Assembly: GCA_964035545.1 (NCBI GenBank)
Contig: OZ037769.1
Location: forward strand, 15,304,633-15,368,632
DNA from: Bugula neritina
Taxonomy: Eukaryota; Bryozoa; Gymnolaemata; Cheilostomatida; Bugulidae
Length of the DNA stretch: 64,000 nt
Direction of reading: 5' to 3'
Shown piece after piece: positions 29,146 to 41,200 of the stretch (its first letter is position 1; each line of letters begins with the position of its first letter). Both the position numbers and the translations under genes were made by a program. The notes below the pieces were generated by a model. The model worked only from the letters and a program-made list of their open reading frames with translations. It was not told where the DNA came from and made no database searches.

Positions 29146-32100
29146 ATGAGAGCTTTTAAAATATCTGCAGTTCTAATTGGTAAGTTACCAGGCTTTATCT
29201 TTTGCTTGAAAAAATTATCAACCCACTACTAATAAAGTATTTAATCAGCATTCTTTAAGAATGTAGTCCCTTTCAATGTTTAGCTGTTACATCAAATTTA
29301 GCTACCTATTATAAGAAATGACCTAAACTTGCTTTTTAATAAGTAATTACAACAGAACTTCTTTTTGGAAGCTTTTCTCTCTGCTAATCTGAAACAATTA
29401 ATGTTCCTATTATAAATATAAAGTAACTTCTAGTTCAGGTTTATATACAAGCAATCTGATTCTGTTATTATAGCCACACAGCTGTTGTAGGATGGGGACA
29501 TATACTTAGATGTTGTTAGTGTTTATTAAGCATTGCACGCTTATATATTCTCCACATCAGTGTTCATTATTCTAATTCTAAAAATTTAGTATATGTAAGC
29601 CAAACAGGGGGGTCTTCACTTTGGCAGCTTTGAAAGATAATAATTTTATAAATAGCACAGTAGAAAACACTACAATTATTTTTATAATAACTTTTACGCT
29701 AGTTTTAATGTTGAAATAACTCAATCCACCGGCGTATTTTACATTTTTGTTATGAAGTAAGGTAACTGAAAAAAATTCTTGCTTCTCTACTGAGAATGCT
29801 GAAGAGCTGAATAAGCGGAATGTGTATATTGTTGGTCACATGACCTACTCCATAAGGAAGTTCACTTACTCAATGGTGCTTTTGTTGCATGTGTACAGAG
29901 TCTTGAGCACTCCTTGAGTCAATAAAGGAGCTGATCTCAAGTTGCGCAAAGCGTTATAAGCGCTTAGACTCATTTTTCACCAGGAAGCCAACCTATACTA
30001 AGCCAGCTTTCTCTCTTTTATAAGTTTTATGCCAACATTTACAAGGCTGCTAATAAAGTCAAGTGCATATATTTACGTACATCCTTATCTATAAAGGTAT
30101 ACTTATCATACCTTTGTGCAGTGCAAGTAAAAGGAGTGAAACACTGCAATTCAGTAATGTTTTAAACAAAAGTATGAAGCACTTACAAAATATAAAACCA
30201 CCGTCAACCATTATCTATTACATGGCAGAGAACAAATAAAAATAAGACAATGACAAATTATGTTTCAAATTACCTCGGATCCAACTCTAGAAGGTTTATA
30301 TTCTTCATGTATGCTTTTAGCTGTGAAGATAAAAAATAATTTCTTAAATTTAGTTTAGCCAGTAACATAACTTTTTAGTGTATCTATAGCTTATTGCTTT
30401 ATAATTCTAAGAGTTTAAATTATAAAATGAAAAAACTCCCTAATGGTCAATTTTATTCTTTTATCTGAAGTTGCACTTTGCCTGAATTGCTGTCTGGGAG
30501 CTAGGTCTAGAAGCAGCTACAGTAGCTACAGAAGCAGCTACAGTAGGTCTAGAAGCAGCTACAGTAGCTACAGAAGCAGTTACAGAAGCTACAGGAGCAG
30601 TTATAGAAGGTATTTTAAAGACATCAGAAAGTGATTTGACAAGTAGTGAGCTTACTTGGTTTAATATTACTAATGCGTGTGTGCGTGTGTGTGTGCGTGT
30701 GTGTGCGCGCGTGTGTATACAAAAGCTGCTGAAAAACGTTAAAAAAAACTATATAGGCATACTTAAATAAAAGATGTCACAATACAATCTTATTAAATTT
30801 CTAAGAGGAAATTGGAAAAAAAAGAATTGGATTAGAAAATCATACAATGTCAAAGAGATACATCAGTTGAAATTTAAACAACACAATTGTCCTGGCCACA
30901 ACTTAAAGTAAACTTGTCTACTCAGCCTGAGGGCCAAGTAACACAAAACCCAAACTGTTAACTCAACATATAACTGAAGCCTATATATACTGTGAGGAAC
31001 TGCACTTTATAGGACCTCATACTATGTAAAACCAACTTTTGCTTATCTTACACTGTATTCATGCAATTTTATATTCTTATTTACCCTAGTTCCTCTGTGA
31101 GGTACTCAGCAGCCTCTTCAGACAAGTACTCATACTACTACCCTCAGTACTACTACCTTGATGTACCTGAGAGCTATAGCATCTCTGGGACCACATACAA
31201 CTCTGGTAACATTTCATATTCTGTTAATATTATGTTAATATAATATTATTATGATAATATATCAATATAAAATTTGTAGGTATTACATTAACTGATTTAT
31301 TCAGATATCAAATATAAATTAGGCTATAACAGATAGTAATTTAATGCTTATATATCCCGATAACCCTGTGCTTTGTGTTATCAAATGTAAAATATATTAT
31401 GATTGTATGGCAAAATAACTCATGCATGCTTGCACAATATAAACCATGTACATGCAGATTATTAGAATTATATTTACTTCATATATTTACTTTTAATGCA
31501 AATGTTTTTGCACAAATATTGTTATTCACTGGTAATAAGATTACTTGCACCCAGGCTTTATACATGTCTAACCAACAGGGGCACATGGTAACATCTGTAA
31601 GAACTACCAGACTAATGCAAATGGAACTTCTCTGGGTGAATTTAAGTGTCCCCTTTCTTTTGAGCCGGAAGATTTTACATACTGCTGTGGGGAAAGGAGG
31701 GAAGAGTATTGCTGTGACTCATCAGGAGGGTATGTTTATATGAAAGCTTGAATATTTTACTATTTGTAGTGTTGAGTATACTCAGCAGACCGGAGGTTTG
31801 TGGTTCGAATCCCAGTGGGGGCAAAGTTTTTTGCCTTATTGAACCCCTAAAATCTACTCTGTTTGTACTTCAATTGTCTTCAAGACCAAAACCTATTCTG
31901 CTCTCAGATATTATAAGGCCTAACCCTTCATTCACACATTGCCATATCGTACACTGTAACTTGAAATATCAGCTATTTTTAATCACTGGCTTTCCATGGA
32001 ATGATCTCAGTGAGATCGATCCGTGGAAAGAAGGCAAAGATCATTGTCCATCAATCTGAGCTGGTCGCTCTGTCGAGATCAAACTCAGATCGATCTCATG

Positions 32101-33701
32101 TCAATAAGACCATGGAAAGACGCCAGATCGATCTGAGAAGTAGAAAAAGACTGTTCCCTAAAATGTTGTCTGCTAATAAAAATGACAACTTATTGTTAAT
32201 TACTAAGCAAAGTACTTAATAATTATGATAGCCACCTTTTCAGATGGCAAAAATTCGACTTTTAGTACAATGATTAAGAAAACTCAATTGTATAAAAATA
32301 TAGACGGTAGAAGGTGCAACAAATGGAAGCATTCAAATTGAATTTAAATGACTAGTAAAACTTGTTTCCATTAGTTATTTGCTGCGTAATTTTAAGCCGA
32401 ACAATCCTGTAAGTTTATGAATAAGCTGCAAGACAGCTAATAATTTTATATAAGCTGTCAAGCTAAAAAATTAAAATTAATTATCTTAAATTGGCCAAAT
32501 TACTTCACACTAAAAGCTTTGCTGCGTATAGTTTATAGCTGGAGTTAAATTTTAGACTACAGCAATCTTGTTTTTCAATAGCAGTATAGCTTTAATCACT
32601 CAAGTGGATGAACAAATTATACTATTAAAGTATCCTTCACTTAAGAGGAGGCAACTCCACGAGATCGATCATGGAAAAACGATTGATCTGAGAAATGTGC
32701 CCAGATCGGACCATGGAAAGCCGGTGAATGTGTCGGGCTGAAGTTTTTAACATTTGCAATCAGGTACAATATATGACACTTTATTGGACAATTATATCCA
32801 ATGAATAGAAGCAAAAGTTTTTTCGTCTAATAGGAACCTTGTTTGAATCAAGCAGTGCTTGATCCTTACCGCACTTGATCCTTAGCGCAACTGCCCTACA
32901 GGAAGCTGAGACATTTGTACAAATGACTGATATTTGCTGTTACGTAGTACTATAGAGCAAAGTGTGAAAGAGGGGTGAGCTTATCATTATCAATAACCGA
33001 AAAATATGTCAAACCTCAAAGAATATGTGAAATGTATGAAATTATTACAGAGAACTATAGATTTTATTCCAGTACATCGGTGTACTTTTAAGAGAATAGA
33101 GCAAAAACAGCTATACTTCCTTCCTTAAAGTTGTATGGAAGTCTTGGTTCTGTGACCTCAAATACTCTGTATGTTCAGGTCCTAACTATAACTGTAGCCA
33201 ACTATGTCTAATAAAATACTTTTCATTATTGATGGATTCATTTTATCTTATGTTACAGCAACTCAACACTTTGGATATTAGTGGGTGTGACTGTTCCTTT
33301 AGTGGTTATTTTTCTCTTCGTGACGCTCATGATAATCAAATGTTGCAAGATGTTTAAAAGAGGTATAACTATTATATGAAAATCAATTAACATTTTATAC
33401 CGATTATAGTGCAGACAACAATTTAATTAAAGCAATGTTAGATAAAGCTATACTAGAATGATCTTTGCGTAAATTTTAATAACTAATTTACTATATTTTT
33501 CTGGCAGAAAGAGAAACCCAGACCCCACCTACTCCTGGTCAAACAAATAGACCGGCTAATCCTTGCGATTATCCTATGCAAGCCGTTCTTAACCAGCAGG
33601 CTTTTAGTTCAAGGCCGTTTGAAGGGCACCTCAACACCACTTTCAACCAATATCTACCTTCAGGAGATATTGGTGACATGTTTGAAGAAAAATCTTCATA
33701 A
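29146..33701 (+). CDS. Shisa-like single-pass membrane protein 1 (6 exons, 245 aa)
   Basis: Exons 29146-29179, 30471-30609, 31090-31205, 31579-31729, 33259-33362 and 33508-33701 all join in phase. Order of parts: signal peptide (MRAFKISAVLIVALCLNCCLGA, split by intron 1); a low-complexity Ser/Arg/Tyr repeat region (exon 2) and a Ser/Tyr-rich stretch (exon 3); a cysteine-rich Shisa-type domain in exon 4 (ICKNY, FKCP, YCCGERREEYCC); one membrane segment in exon 5 (WILVGVTVPLVVIFLFVTLMII) followed by KCCK; and a Pro-rich cytosolic tail. Shisa proteins are ER/plasma-membrane adaptors that modulate receptor trafficking, but this member's partner is unknown. The start at 29146 is preferred over an upstream in-frame ATG at 29011 because gene 2 conserves only this start. 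Confidence 0.8.
31774..31830 (+). mobile_element. SINE A copy with internal deletion
   Basis: TGTTGAGTATACTCAGCAGACC joins directly to GGTTTGTGGTTCGAATCCCAGTGGGGGC. The A-box half of the tRNA-like body seen at 15801-15904 is missing, while the B box (GGTTCGAATCC) and 3' end are kept. It lies just inside intron 4 of Shisa-like gene 1. Confidence 0.65.
31983..32727. mobile_element. MITE-like element with imperfect terminal inverted repeats, 745 bp
   Basis: The left end TCACTGGCTTTCCATGG is matched in inverse by CCATGGAAAGCCGGTGA at 32711-32727. Subterminal regions are dense in AGATCGATC and CCATGGAAA repeats in both orientations (31990-32150 and 32655-32720), as in many Mutator- or hAT-like non-autonomous elements. 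The interior is AT-rich with no coding capacity. It is inserted in intron 4 of Shisa-like gene 1. Confidence 0.6.
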
Positions 33702-34320
33702 TAATTATTATAGAAGATAACTGGAACATAATTTTATTCCTTTTAAACTAACAAATCATAACCCTAAATATGTTTCTCTTTGAAGAACTCATCCTTTTAA
33801 CCAAACCTAAAAGCTGTTTTTATTTTCATATAGCTTCAATTTCATTAATACAACTTATTGAAAAAGGTTATAATTTAATATTTTGACATATTTACCGTAC
33901 AGTTCTATTACTATGTCAAAAAATATATTAAATTTCAACTATTAATATAAAATATACTATGATATATTACATGCATTGCTTAGCTTATCTTTGCATGTCT
34001 TAGTTTAGCATGTTAGATCACGTGTGGCTGACGCACAAGATTTTCCTACAAGGTTTCAACAGCTATATCCATTTATGAGTGACCTTTAAGTTGAAAGAAT
34101 AGCCATTATAATATATTTACAAGCATTCATGTATGACTTGCAAAAGCAACAATTAGTGTTTTGGTGGAACTCATTATTTTCTGAGCTTTAGAGTTCTCAA
34201 CAGAAAACTTAAACAAGCCTTTAGAATAAATGATAATAATTTTGATCATTTGTTTTGCGAGTATTTACTTTATTAGAACATGTCATGACTAACTAAGCTA
34301 CTAAGTCAATAAGATTATTA
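33702..34320. other. Intergenic region after Shisa-like gene 1
   Basis: 3' UTR and spacer; no coding potential. The stretch 33990-34320 (GCATGTTAGATCACGTG, then TACAAGCATTCATGTATGAC) aligns with 27910-28310, the start of the module duplicated between the two Shisa-like genes. The third fragment (from about 37000) does not include it. Confidence 0.45.
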
Positions 34321-35084
34321 TAATCCCACTGATTTCTCATGGGGTGACAACTTCTATATGATATACCAATTCATACAGAATCTTCTGCTCATCAGTAAAA
34401 AATAAAGTTGGATAAACTATAATAGACCCATCTTTGTAAACTGGATAGATACTAGTAAACCATTAATTATTATGATGAATGGGAAACATGAATACAATAG
34501 GATAAACCAAGTGGCATAAGATATGATGGAATCAAGGAGATATGATGAATTGAATATCAATAGGCCAGCTATTGTGTTTACTTTATTACAAGAGAAAGAT
34601 ATATTATATTCCATTTTACATTACTCAACGATGGGTGCCAAATCGTCTTATATATGTAAAGCTTACAAACTCACTAAATTACTGTTTTTACTGACACATG
34701 ATATCTTAAGTTATGTGCCACTTGAGAGGAATAGGTGCAGAGTATTGAGTATAGCCTAGTTCTATCAGATATTTGTAACACTGGAAAGAAAAAAGCTGTC
34801 ACGTCCCAAACCTGAGACTTGAGCTGAAATTTAGGCACAAAATTCTTCAAAAACATGTAATTTTGCTACTATCAGAAATTTTAGAGCAAACGTGAGCAGA
34901 GATTATATTGCAAGTTCTTTTATCAGCTATTCTATTCATTCAGGAACTAGAGAATGAAGATTAAAAAAACTGTTCTGTTACCTCTCTACTTACATAATAG
35001 AAACAAATTGCCTAGCTATTGTAGAAAACTAAATGCTCTCATTTTTCTTTCCCCCATATTTACGTCGTGTGTTCTGAAAGGAAG

Positions 35085-36879
35085 ATGAAAATGAAAGCAT
35101 TAACAATATTATATGTGCTTCTAATTGGTAAGTTATCAGACTATATATACTCTTGCTTGAAAAAAGGATTAGTTTGCAATTAAAAAAGCATTTAATCAGC
35201 ATTGATATAGGTGCATGTAGTATCTTTCAATGCTTAGCTGTTATCTAACTCAGCTGCTTATAATGAAACATATGAATTAAACTTACTTATTAATAACAAA
35301 CAGCAGCAAAACTTACTTTGAAGAGTGCAGGATTTTTATTTCCGCTGAGCCCAAGAGGGTATTAATATTGCAGTGGAAGAGTGGAAATATTGCTGTAACT
35401 TCTATAGAGCAAGTTTATTTACATGCAATTACATCCAGTTATTTGAATTAAACAGAATTTGGCCGCACACTGTAGTAAAATAGAGATACACACTGCGTGT
35501 ACATCTACATTGTTAGTGTTGTACCAAGTGTTGCACATTTATATATATTCTAAGCCCTTTTCATGGCTTATGAAATTTTGTCAGAAATAGATTCGTGAGA
35601 TATGAAAGGAGCACTGTTTTAATTCTGAAAAAGAACTTTAGCATGGGGCCTAAATCTAAAAAAGGTGGTCTGTAATTTTGACCTCTTTGAAGGATTGCAG
35701 TTCTATAAATAACACAATTGAAAACACTATAAATATTCTTATGTTTTACATAACTATTAGGAGTAATTATAATATTTAGGTAGTAAATTTACTCATTCTA
35801 CATTTTATTACACAAAATATATGCACATATGTGTTCATGTGAGCAGGTGTGTATGTGTTTAGTGAGACACAAAGGGGCATTGTATTATAATTTTATAATA
35901 ATATTATACCATATGGTTTGTTTAATCAGGAATTTAAATAAGAATTGGGCTAGTACTATAGTATTTAAGTTTACACATAGTAATTTAATGCTATATTTCA
36001 ATAACTCTGTGCTTTGTGTTATCAAATGTAAAATACATCTTGAGTGTATGGTATAAGCACCGAGTAAAAAATCACTTCCTAGAGGCAAAATAACTCTTGC
36101 TTACACACTAACCAATGTGTGTGCTGATTATTAAGATATTTGTTTCACTTGAACTTACAAAGCATAATATGTTGTTGTACAAAGGTTTTTATTCACTAGT
36201 GATAAGATAACTAGCACATGCTGCGTGTCTAACCAACAGGGGCACAAGGTGACATCTGCCGGAAATACCAGGAGAATGGAATTGGAATCCTTAAGGGAGT
36301 GGTTAGGTGTCCCTTCTTTTTTACATGGGAAGAGTACAAGTACTGCTGTAGAGGACGTGAAGAAGAATATTTTTGCTGTGACGCTTCAGGCGGGTGTGTT
36401 TATATGAAAGCTTGAATATTTTATTATTGTACCTCTAAAAACTACTCCGTCTGTACTTGGACTGTTTTCAGAACCAAACTCTCTTCTGTAATCAAATATT
36501 ATAAAACTTTAAAAGATGATCTGTGAATTGTAAAAGAAACTTTATTGCAAAATAACCTACCAGTTTTATTCTAGTAGGCTACACCGATGTATGGAGGTCC
36601 TTTAGGAAAAAAGAGCAAAAACACCACTTCTCTTCATAAAGTTGTAAAGAAGTTTTAGTTATATAACCCTATGTACTATGCATGTTTAGGTCCTATTTGT
36701 TAATGTAACCAAATAAAATAGTTTAACTAATGATGTCACTATTGCCTTCACTATGTTACAGGATGACAGCCATCAAGGTTTCACTAGGAGTTGTCATCCT
36801 TCTGGTGATTACTATAACTGCATGTGTGGGAACCAAGTGCTACAAAATACATAAACCGAGATCACCTACTTCTCCTTAA
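35085..36879 (+). CDS. Shisa-like single-pass membrane protein 2, shortened (3 exons, 104 aa)
   Basis: Exons 35085-35127 (signal peptide, MKMKALTILYVLLI), 36240-36393 (Shisa-type domain: DICRKYQ, VRCPFFF, YKYCCRGREEEYFCC) and 36762-36879 (membrane segment VSLGVVILLVITITACVGT, then KCYK and a short tail ending SPTSP). Exons equivalent to gene 1 exons 2 and 3 (Ser/Arg/Tyr region) are absent from 35128-36239, yet exon 1 and the domain exon share phase 1, so the join remains in frame. Sequence matching gene 1 exon 6 follows the stop directly with no intron, and a stop codon cuts the tail. It could be a functional compact paralogue or a decaying copy. Confidence 0.6.
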
Positions 36880-36989
36880 TCAGATAAACAGACTAACCCT
36901 CAGTGTTATTCAATGCAAGTCATTCTTGACCTTAGCAGGGGATATAGTTCAAGGTCGTTTGATGAACACCTCATTTAACCAATATCTTT

Positions 36990-37500
36990 AGGGTAATTAA
37001 AGTATGACCTAACTTCATAGACTGCATAGATAGTCTATGGTCTACTAGTAAACCATCACCCCTTCTACTTTAGGTTTATGAAATTATGACCCATCTTTAT
37101 AGACTGGATGGATACCAGTAAATCATCAACTATTATGATGAATGGGGAAACATGAATAAGCCTAGTGGCATACGATATGATAGATTCAAGGCGATGAATT
37201 GAATATCAATATCTCAATAAGCCAGCTAGTTTGTCTACTTCATAACATACATACATACATACATACATACATTTTAAAGTATTCAATAAATTGCATCTTC
37301 TTTCCCCAGCTATTCTGTTTATTCAAGAACTAGAGAATGAGGATTGCTTTTGGTTTTTTACTTCTCTACTTACATAATAGAATTAATTTGCTTATTATAG
37401 AAAGTTGAATACTTTTATTTTTATTCCCCATATTCACTGTATGTTCTGAGGGAAAGAGAAAAGTCAGAGCAGCTCAGAATTGGTGAGTTCCATTTTTTGC
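36990..37500 (+). pseudogene. Fragment of a third Shisa-like gene (promoter region and exon 1 remnant)
   Basis: 37075-37290 repeats the upstream block of genes 1 and 2 (ACCCATCTTTATAGACTGGAT, then TATGATGAATGGGGAAACATG). 37310-37500 repeats the sequence around exon 1 (GAACTAGAGAATGAGGATT, then GTTCTGAGGGAAAGAGAA). The start codon and signal peptide are gone, although CAGAATTGgtgag preserves the donor area. No further exons follow before the LHFPL gene. Confidence 0.55.
37235..37271 (+). repeat. (CATA)n microsatellite
   Basis: About eight CATA units inside the third Shisa-like upstream module; absent from the two homologous modules. Confidence 0.8.
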
Positions 37501-38299
37501 TTAAAATGAAGATTGACCTGAAACTAATAAAGCACTTAAACAGCATTCATAGGTGCATGCAGTATCTTGCAAATCTAGCCGTTATCTAACCCAGCTGCTT
37601 ATTATAAAACATGATTTAAACTTATTTATTGAAAGCTAACTGCAACTATTTGAAAGACTTCAGGAGTTTAATTTCTATTAGACTGAGATAATTATGAACA
37701 AGCAATTTTTGTTATCACCAAGCATTTTACTTTTAAGAAGCATCAACCAAATTTCTGTTCAAAGTAGATAAAACAATAGCTAGTACACCTACACATCTTC
37801 TAAAAGTTTAAATTCATCAAAGATCACAACTGCTCAGCTATCTCCCTCAACCTGTATACCACTATTTTCAATAAGATGATAAATTTTCTCAAAATGCGTT
37901 GAAACTTGCTGTAGTAAAAGGTAGGGCAAGCTACAAAAGCTGTTGCTTTTAAAATTAACAGTGCACATGCGCTAACTTAAAAAGTTGTGATAGTTACAAG
38001 CCTATGCAAACACCAACAGCTAGAACAGCTAACGGCTACCATTGATATGATTATTAAAATTGGTCAATTGGTCAAAAAACTTGAAATATTACTTTGCTAT
38101 TATAGGGGCCAGAATATGGCAGCAGTAAAAGAGCTACTTAGCGGATTTTTGTAAAATTTATTGTATAAAAACTATTTGAAGTATATAAAAAAATCTTGAG
38201 TATTCAAGATAACTAGATAGGCAGAATCCTAACTTTACACCATGAAAAACCAGTCATTATTCATTTACTAGAAAACATGAAGTGCAGAATCAATATAGG
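37501..38299. other. Intergenic region between the Shisa-like cluster and the LHFPL gene
   Basis: 37501-37680 still resembles intron 1 of the Shisa-like genes (AAGCACTTAAACAGCATTCATAGG; compare 35190-35215). After that I see nothing recognisable except presumed 3' UTR of the LHFPL gene close to 38300. Confidence 0.45.
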
Positions 38300-41200
38300 C
38301 TACTTGGCATCTTTAGGATCTGAACTGACAGCGTCATCTTCTGCAAGAAAAAAAAATAATAAACTAACAAACAGTCCACATAAAAGCTTTAAGCATTTTG
38401 TGAAGATTTTTCAAGTGAAATGAAACTATGGCACAGAAAAATTAGCCCCTATGTATAAAGCTACCCAATATGCATAGGAAAAAGCATTACAACTGTTTGC
38501 TTTATACTTGTCAACTGCATACTGCTCAGAATAATGCCATACACCATGTAACTTTATAGCTTGTATACACTCTAGCCACAATAAAAAATTGGCTAAATAT
38601 GTACAATGAAAGTAATTATGAAAAGTAAAATGAAAAGGCAACTACAAAATTCTTGCCTCATAGTAATAGTTTGATTGTTTGGTTAACATAAATCTATATT
38701 ATATATTTATGTCCAGCCTAACAATCCTCAGATTTTAAGGTGAGAAAGCCGACTCAACAGTAAGTGTCGGTGGCTTGCAGGAACACTGTCATCAAGTGCA
38801 AATATTGCAGAAAAAAACTATCAACAACTTTTATTATTAAACTTTTCAGATAAAAAATATCAGTTGTACAAATATATCAACATTTCTGTTAAAAATGCAA
38901 AGGTGTTGACATTTTTGATTGGCTTATACTCAATTCCACTCACTGAATGATTAACTAAAAGCCAATAATATAGTTTTGACTTTATTGAAAATATATATAC
39001 ACACCATCTTTAGCCCACGGAAGCAATGTAACTTGTCTGTAAGCTAGTATGAATGCCAATATAGCCATTACAACCGAGTCACAGCCGCTTATCCCGGCCA
39101 ACAAGAAAGAATTTCCAACATTACAGAGACCAGGATCATAACTTGAAGATTGACAGACGTTGGCAATCGTCTGACCACCCCAACCAGTGGGAAAGAGAGC
39201 ACAAGCCAACCCCATTATTACAGCTAAAATATAAACTGCAGTGATTGTAAAAGCAATTCTAATAGCTGATTGGACAATATTGGTCAAAAAAAAAGTTGGT
39301 GAGGACGGGAGTAGACTGAGCAAGGCAGCATTGCCCTTTTGGCAATTCTACAAAAAGGTTTCAACTAGCAATAAAGGTCTTGCTAAATATTTTTGCTTAG
39401 AATCTTTCAGTGGAATTGTTGTAATGGAACAATAACTGAAAGCTATATTTTTTATAACAAAGCTAAAAACAAATAAAATGCTGTACGAATGACAGGCAAT
39501 GGTGTTAAGAAAAGGGATATAAAAATCTTAAACTTGTTCTCAAAAATTGGCATGGCATTAGAAAAATTAACTCAGTTCACTGCACCACGGCCATCTGTAA
39601 ATGATGAACTTCAGTTGTTGTTGTAATGTTACACAGAGAGAAGTGTGCAGCAGGTGCACTAAAGTTTTCCCGGCATAGCATACACATCACTGCTAATGAT
39701 TGTTAGAGTTGCACTTATTTTGATCAAATTAAAAATTCATCAGATTAGTGTAAGCTGAACAATATTTGGTTGTAGCTCTGAAGCCACTTAGTTGTTCAGT
39801 CAGCACTATTTTTCACAATTATTATGTAATCATCAACACTAGATATGTATGAAGCCAAACAGTGGTTGATGGGGGCAGAAAGTGTGATCAACGCTTACAA
39901 CTAAGTATGTTCAAACAAAATTTTATTCACAAAAGAGTTATGTTTTAATAGATTGCTATTAAGCATTGCCCCATTATTTTTAATCAGAGATTAAGCTGTA
40001 GCTTCATTTGTCAACAACAAAAACTATACTAACAGCACATATCTACTACACAGGCACGTATTAAGCTTCACTAGTCAATTTCATGCCGTGAAAGAGGAGG
40101 AAAATATGACAGTGGGGATTTAAAATGCATATAAAAAAGGAATCAGGGGGAGTTGCCACATGCCGCTAAACTCAACACACTTAGTTATTAGCTTGTGTTT
40201 CAACAAGAATTTTAAAATTAGCAATGGTGAAAGCTACTGAATAGTCAATGATGGATTTGGTAGACCATTTCAAAGGTCTTAATAACTTATATAAGTTATG
40301 TAGAACAATAAAAAAGGTTACATAACAAAGCTAGTAGGTAAGTATGCATACATAACATCTAACCAAAAATGCTGCATTAGTAAGTAAATATTTCAAAGGC
40401 AAGAAACCAATTCCTCAAAAAGTGAAAGACCAAAACCAAGGTTATTACATAACAGCCATAGAATTTCATTCAGAGATATTGACAGTAGATATGTTGAAAT
40501 TAGAGATACACATACCATAAACATGGTGAACAGCAGAAGCTCAGACTAAGAGGTTGTGCTTGTGTTTCAGTGAATTTGTGCTTCCAAAACAACTTCACAA
40601 TATGGAAGAAATTGAATCATTTCATCAGGCAAGGCAATTGAAATGGAAGGTAATTAAATCAGATAGATACAGATTGCAGTGACCTTCAACAGTTAGAAGA
40701 TAATTACTTTCTTTCAGAGTTTAGGACTAAAGTTGCCATAGCAGCAGCTTAATATTTTCTGCGCCACTTGTTATGAATAGATATTCCAATTTATGTACCT
40801 TTAAACCTAAAGAGATCAAAAAGACCTTTGTGAAGTTACTATTCACAAATCAATTAGATACAACTACTGTAAACGTAGAAGCAAGTAAAGTCTGTATAAG
40901 ATATAAATAAATTGAGCTGTTTTTGCAATTAATAAACAATCAATTTTGAGCACAATAAGAAATGAATAGGTATGAAATATACCATGAAATAAATTGGTGA
41001 AGATAAAATTTAAATGAAACTACAAAAATCACTCAAAAATTCCTTTTTTCAGAAAAGACATTTCTGTTTTTGTTCAGATTTTGAGGTGGGAAAGCAATTA
41101 TTCAAAAAAAGTCTCATTAGCCCATGAAAACACTGCCATAAGTGTGGATATTGCAAAAAAATTCTCAAGAAATCTTGTTAAACCTTTTTCTTTGTATGTT

